Positions 60,976 to 64,000 of a stretch of 64,000 bases of DNA are shown here, piece after piece. How positions within the stretch are numbered: position 1 is the first letter of the stretch; every line of letters starts with the position of its first letter. The stretch spans positions 372,001 to 436,000 of the forward strand of contig NZ_KK211347.1 of assembly GCF_000621785.1 (NCBI RefSeq). Direction: 5' to 3'. The notes below the pieces were generated by a model. That model did no database searches. It was not told where the DNA came from and worked only from the letters and a program-made list of their open reading frames with translations. Origin of the DNA: Ruminococcus flavefaciens ND2009. GTDB lineage: Bacteria > Bacillota > Clostridia > Oscillospirales > Ruminococcaceae. The position numbers and the translations under genes are program-made.

Positions 60976-61467
60976 ATGAGTAATCTTTTGATCCTTGGTG
61001 CAGGACAGTACGGAATGGTCGCAAATGAGATCGCAATGACGATGAAGTCCTATGACAGTATCGATTTTCTCGATGACAATAATCCCGATGCTATCGGTAA
61101 ACTCAATGAGTTTGAGCGGTTCAGGGAGGATTATGACAGCGCAGTTGTTGCGATAGGCAATGCAGAGCTGAGGCTCAGCTTTCTGGATAAGCTGAAGAGC
61201 GCAGGCTTCAACCTGCCCGTCCTTATCCATGAAAAGGCTTACGTAGCGCCCAGTGCAGCTATAGAGGGCGGTTCCTTTATCGAACCCCTCGCAGTTATCC
61301 ATACAGATGTAAAGGTCGGCGTTGGCTGTATTATTTCCGCAGGGACCATAATCAATCATAATGCGGTGGTTTCCGACGGCTGTCACCTTAATTGCGGTAC
61401 TATCGTTGAATCAAGCGCAGTTGTGCCTGAACGGTACAGATCCGACTACGGACAGGATATAAAGTAG
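60976..61467 (+). CDS. PglD-like sugar O-acetyltransferase, short form
   Basis: The protein has 163 residues. The N-terminal PglD-type Rossmann-like half is clear (LLILGAGQYGMVANEIA, DFLDDNN, VVAIGNAELR). The hexapeptide beta-helix starts (VAPSAAIEGGSFIEPLAVIHTDVKVGVGCIISAGTIINHNAVV) in outline but has only about five turns and ends abruptly at RSDYGQDIK. Full-length relatives have about 210 residues, so the 3' end may have been lost when the adjoining insertion-sequence material arrived. It would acetylate a nucleotide sugar or sialic acid. GGGGG lies before the ATG. Confidence 0.8.
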   Translation: MSNLLILGAGQYGMVANEIAMTMKSYDSIDFLDDNNPDAIGKLNEFERFREDYDSAVVAIGNAELRLSFLDKLKSAGFNLPVLIHEKAYVAPSAAIEGGSFIEPLAVIHTDVKVGVGCIISAGTIINHNAVVSDGCHLNCGTIVESSAVVPERYRSDYGQDIK

Positions 61468-61510
61468 AGAAGATGCAGGAGATATAAGCGGAACAGTATG
61501 CTGAGAATAG

Positions 61511-61536
61511 GAGTCAATCCAAAATTCAGTGTAAAC
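61511..61536. repeat. Candidate terminal inverted repeat of the IS256-type remnant
   Basis: GAGTCAATCCAAAATTCAGT followed by GTAAAC. The GTGTAAA core is common at IS256-family ends. The other end was not found. Confidence 0.35.
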
Positions 61537-61639
61537 GCAAAATAGTGCAATAGAAAAATGTTAAATGAGACCGATTGTGAAAGCAGTCGGTCTTATCTGC
61601 ATATTAGTACATGATTATTTGATTGTCAAGATAAAAGTG

Positions 61640-61921
61640 TTATTCCGGAATCCTGTCGTCGTAATAGATAACCAGCTGCGCGTAGATACGGATCCAGTTC
61701 TGACGGCGGCCGGTTCATTTTTTCGTGATGTCCTTCATAGCCTGATACAGCATCTTGAAAAGGCTGTCATCTGTCGGAAATACGGACTTTGCTTTGGTGG
61801 CCTTCTTCAGCTGGCGATTGAAGCCTTCTATGGTATTGGTAATATAGATCAGCTTTCTCAGTTCCTGAGGGAACTTGAAATATGTGTTGAGATTAGGCCT
61901 GTTTTCGTACCAGGACTTTGA
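61640..61921 (-). pseudogene. Degraded IS256-family transposase (C-terminal fragment)
   Basis: Only the last part remains: SWYENRPNLNTYFKFPQEL, RKLIYITNTIEGFNRQLKKATK and FPTDDSLFKMLYQAMKDITKK are typical of Transposase_mut (IS256). A TGG-to-TGA change (W to stop, at 61715-61717) interrupts the reading; the tail TGRRQNWIRIYAQLVIYYDDRIPE resumes in frame after it and ends at 61640. The N-terminal two thirds with the DDE residues are absent. It marks an old insertion in the polysaccharide locus. Confidence 0.85.
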
Positions 61922-62200
61922 GAAAAGCTTTAAATGATAGGTATTTTCATATTGATATGATCCTGCCTGAAAAAAGGAAAATCCAGTACAGCTGAAACTC
62001 TGAAATTTTAATACACTCATATTTCGAGTATATGTGAACAGTTGCCTTGCTGTATTAAAGCCTTAGGTTATCAGTGCAAAAATAACATTTCTCATAACTT
62101 CTTCCATGTTATCCTTTCATGGCATTATTACTGTTACTTCGGAAGGCAAGAGTGAATCCGCCAGATACATCTCAGTATCAGTTTTTTAGTGCTCCACAGT

Positions 62201-63354
62201 TCAAAGATCCATAGCTCTTTTCAATGCCTCCAGATAAGCGTTGCCATTTCTTTCATCCGGCTCAAGATAGGCGCCCTCTGCCCATTCATTCCATGCGTTT
62301 ATAAAAATAAGATTTAAAGCACTGGGTTTTTTGATAATCTCACGCATGTATTTTTCAAATTTCGCCGGTTCAGCACCAACGTAGACCGTTCCTATTTTAC
62401 TTCGAGGTGTATTGTCCCAAGTGGTAAAACATCCATTGATCGTTTTAGGCGAAACAGGCATTTCATTGAGTATTATATTCCAAGCTCTATCATAATCCAG
62501 TTTTCTGAGCACCTTAAGATGTTCATCAGTTATTATCTTCTTTTTTATTCCTTTAATAACATCATAAATATGCAGTTTTTTTGTAGACAACTCGATTACC
62601 CTTTTTAAACAGGATGATTTATTAGTATGATAATGTTCAACAAATTCCGATGCAATGGGCTGAAAGATAACTTTATAATCGATCTTCAGATCTTTATAAT
62701 ACGAATCAAAAATAACTGTTGGATATTGCGAGATAATAATAAGATCACGAAATCCTGACTTAATGGCAAATCTTTTAAAAGTGTTTATCATGGAATTGAA
62801 TTTTTTATTTCCTCTGGTTTATAAATGAGTAGAATAGGTGCATTATTGTATTTTATGTAACGCTCATCTTTGAAAAATAATAAAAGATATTTAAAATGCT
62901 TTTCCCAATCTTTCTCGTTGCCATAATCCTGAGGCATAATAATCTTTCTGTTTCCACCGTCCCAATTGCGGCTCCAATTTTCGTTAGCCCAACAGAGGCA
63001 GAACGGTATATCAACTTTTTTATCATTGAGCATCTGCTCAACAGGCTTTTCAAGAAGCTTTTTTCCACCTTTAAACCAATAATGATAATAGCAAAAACCG
63101 AAAACCCCGTATTTTTTGGCAAGCTCTGCCTGCTTTTCCATTACCGTTACATCGGAAAGGTCGTAATAATTTTCATTTAAAGGAATGTTTGGTTGCAAAT
63201 GCCCCTCAAACAATGGAACAGCTTTTTTGGTATTTGTCCATTCCGTAAAGCCTTTTCCCCACCACTTATCATTTTCCGGTATAGTATGAAACTGGGGTAA
63301 GTAAAGAGCAATGATTTTTTTTTGATTTGTTCTTACAGATATCCATATCAACAC
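62201..63354 (-). pseudogene. WbsX-type glycosyltransferase, frameshifted in a poly-A tract
   Basis: Two overlapping frames make one WbsX-like protein. The first part (63354-62788) has IIALYLPQFHTIPENDKWWGKGFTEWTN, YYHYWFKGGKKLLEKPVE and PFCLCWANENWSRNWDG. The second (62791-62201) has MINTFKRFAIKSGF, FTTWDNTPR and FINAWNEWAEGAYLEPD. The break lies in a run of six A (T at 62801-62806); seven A would give a continuous reading, EIKKFNSMINTF. A nine-A run sits near the start (63315-63323). It may be a true mutation, a phase-variable tract or a sequencing error. GTG at 63354 is the apparent start. Confidence 0.8.
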
Positions 63355-63463
63355 TTACTTTCTTTTTTACTAAAAACATAACTGCCGGGTGCATATGAGA
63401 CACAAGTTTCATGAAGCCACCTAAGTGGACAACGAAGAGAGCGTAGCTTTATTTGCTCATCGA

Positions 63464-64000
63464 TTATAATTCATCGAGCATATTCAAAAATTGCTCAAGG
63501 CACCATAACAGCCATTTCTGATTTCCTGTATACCTGCTGATGTCAATATCGTTTCTGAACTCAGTTCTTGATGGTCCTTTCCAATCAGCAAAATATGAAT
63601 CAACTGGTCTGGGCATGGGGAGTTTTTCCGGAACCGGAATATCATGGTATATTATTCTGAACAACTCACGAATAAGATACTTTGATTCACCGTTTCTGAC
63701 TCGTTTTAGATCTATAGGTTCTGCCATTTTTAATTTCTCATACGGATCATAATATGGCAGTTCTGCTGTTACAAAAGCGTTATCGTATGATCCATAGCTT
63801 TCCTGTGCGGCAAGTTTTTCAAGTATTTCCACAAAATCGATCCCGTCACCCTTGCGGTAACGCTCGAATACATATTTTATGTTTAAAGGGTTGGTCAGGA
63901 CTTCAAACGGATCAACATAAATATAACGTTTTACAAAATCATCAAACATCCAGTCTTTTGAAAGGAGCTGGTCCATTCCACCGAAGATATAGTCACTTGC
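63464..64000 (-). CDS. Asparagine synthetase-like C-terminal domain (partial, 5' end beyond window)
   Basis: The frame is open to the window edge, giving 178 residues plus stop. ASDYIFGGMDQLL at the upstream end, SKYLIRELFR, PEKLPMPRPVDSYFADWKGP and GNQKWLLWCLEQFLNML match the end of AsnB-type glutamine-dependent amidotransferases. In polysaccharide loci such enzymes can amidate sugars or form asparagine. Only the synthetase end is visible here; the glutaminase part would lie past 64000. Confidence 0.75.
   Translation of the reverse strand, partial: ASDYIFGGMDQLLSKDWMFDDFVKRYIYVDPFEVLTNPLNIKYVFERYRKGDGIDFVEILEKLAAQESYGSYDNAFVTAELPYYDPYEKLKMAEPIDLKRVRNGESKYLIRELFRIIYHDIPVPEKLPMPRPVDSYFADWKGPSRTEFRNDIDISRYTGNQKWLLWCLEQFLNMLDEL

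Overview
The window looks like a chromosomal segment of a cellulolytic, low-to-mid GC Firmicute of the Ruminococcus (R. flavefaciens / R. albus / R. champanellensis) type. The reasons are an extracellular esterase ending in a type I dockerin (41140-42531), a SigI/RsgI sigma/anti-sigma pair of the kind that senses polysaccharides in cellulosome producers, T-box leaders on aminoacyl-tRNA synthetase operons, strong SD-led starts and sigmaA promoters with 17-bp spacing. The species assignment is inference. No rRNA, tRNA or CRISPR array was seen.

Layout. 1-886: an ECF sigma factor and the start of its membrane anti-sigma partner. 1183-4169: a Rossmann/DUF2520 reductase convergent with panB-panC-panD (pantothenate); the reductase is a candidate for the missing ketopantoate reductase step. 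4526-7535: sigI, rsgI with a proline-rich extracellular tail, and a secreted proline-rich repeat protein. Two near-identical SigI-type promoters (ACCCC(T/G)-18-CGTA) precede sigI and the secreted gene. 7611-10718: an unassigned P-loop kinase, an acyl-CoA synthetase and its XRE-cupin regulator. 10719-11315: composite intergenic repeats. 11316-14426: a zinc/metal ABC uptake operon (znuA-C-B plus a lipoprotein) with a consensus promoter and a Fur-family box. 14528-22634: a small membrane protein, flavodoxin, metY, an HD-domain protein, gdhA, a cytidylate-kinase-like protein, a DUF421/DUF4363 pair and prfB. 22768-29210: a T-box and valS, an HtrA protease, a CNNM/CorC transporter and a second copy of the palindromic repeat.

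29288-39819 is all on the minus strand: a kinase/zinc-ribbon protein, an SGNH+MBOAT O-acetylation pair, a Na+ symporter, and the group M16-M16-lgt-folD. 40017-50933 holds a RING/zinc-ribbon membrane protein, the dockerin esterase, two lipid- or membrane-anchored surface proteins (a lipoprotein and a pilin), a Tyr T-box followed by two membrane proteins and tyrS with a possible TIR-gene remnant between them, a diguanylate cyclase, a DUF1846 protein, a CPBP protease and a short rubredoxin. 51225-64000 starts with uvrA and a glycosyltransferase-like gene, then a large serine recombinase fused to a SpoVT-like AbrB/GAF sensor, then an exopolysaccharide locus: tyrosine kinase, PHP phosphatase, PglD-like acetyltransferase, a degraded IS256-type transposase, a frameshifted WbsX-type gene and a partial asparagine synthetase.

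The most unusual items are the recombinase-SpoVT fusion, the SigI circuit with its shared proline-rich partner, the two palindromic repeats whose loops are flipped relative to their arms, and the Tyr T-box operon with its TIR-like fossil.
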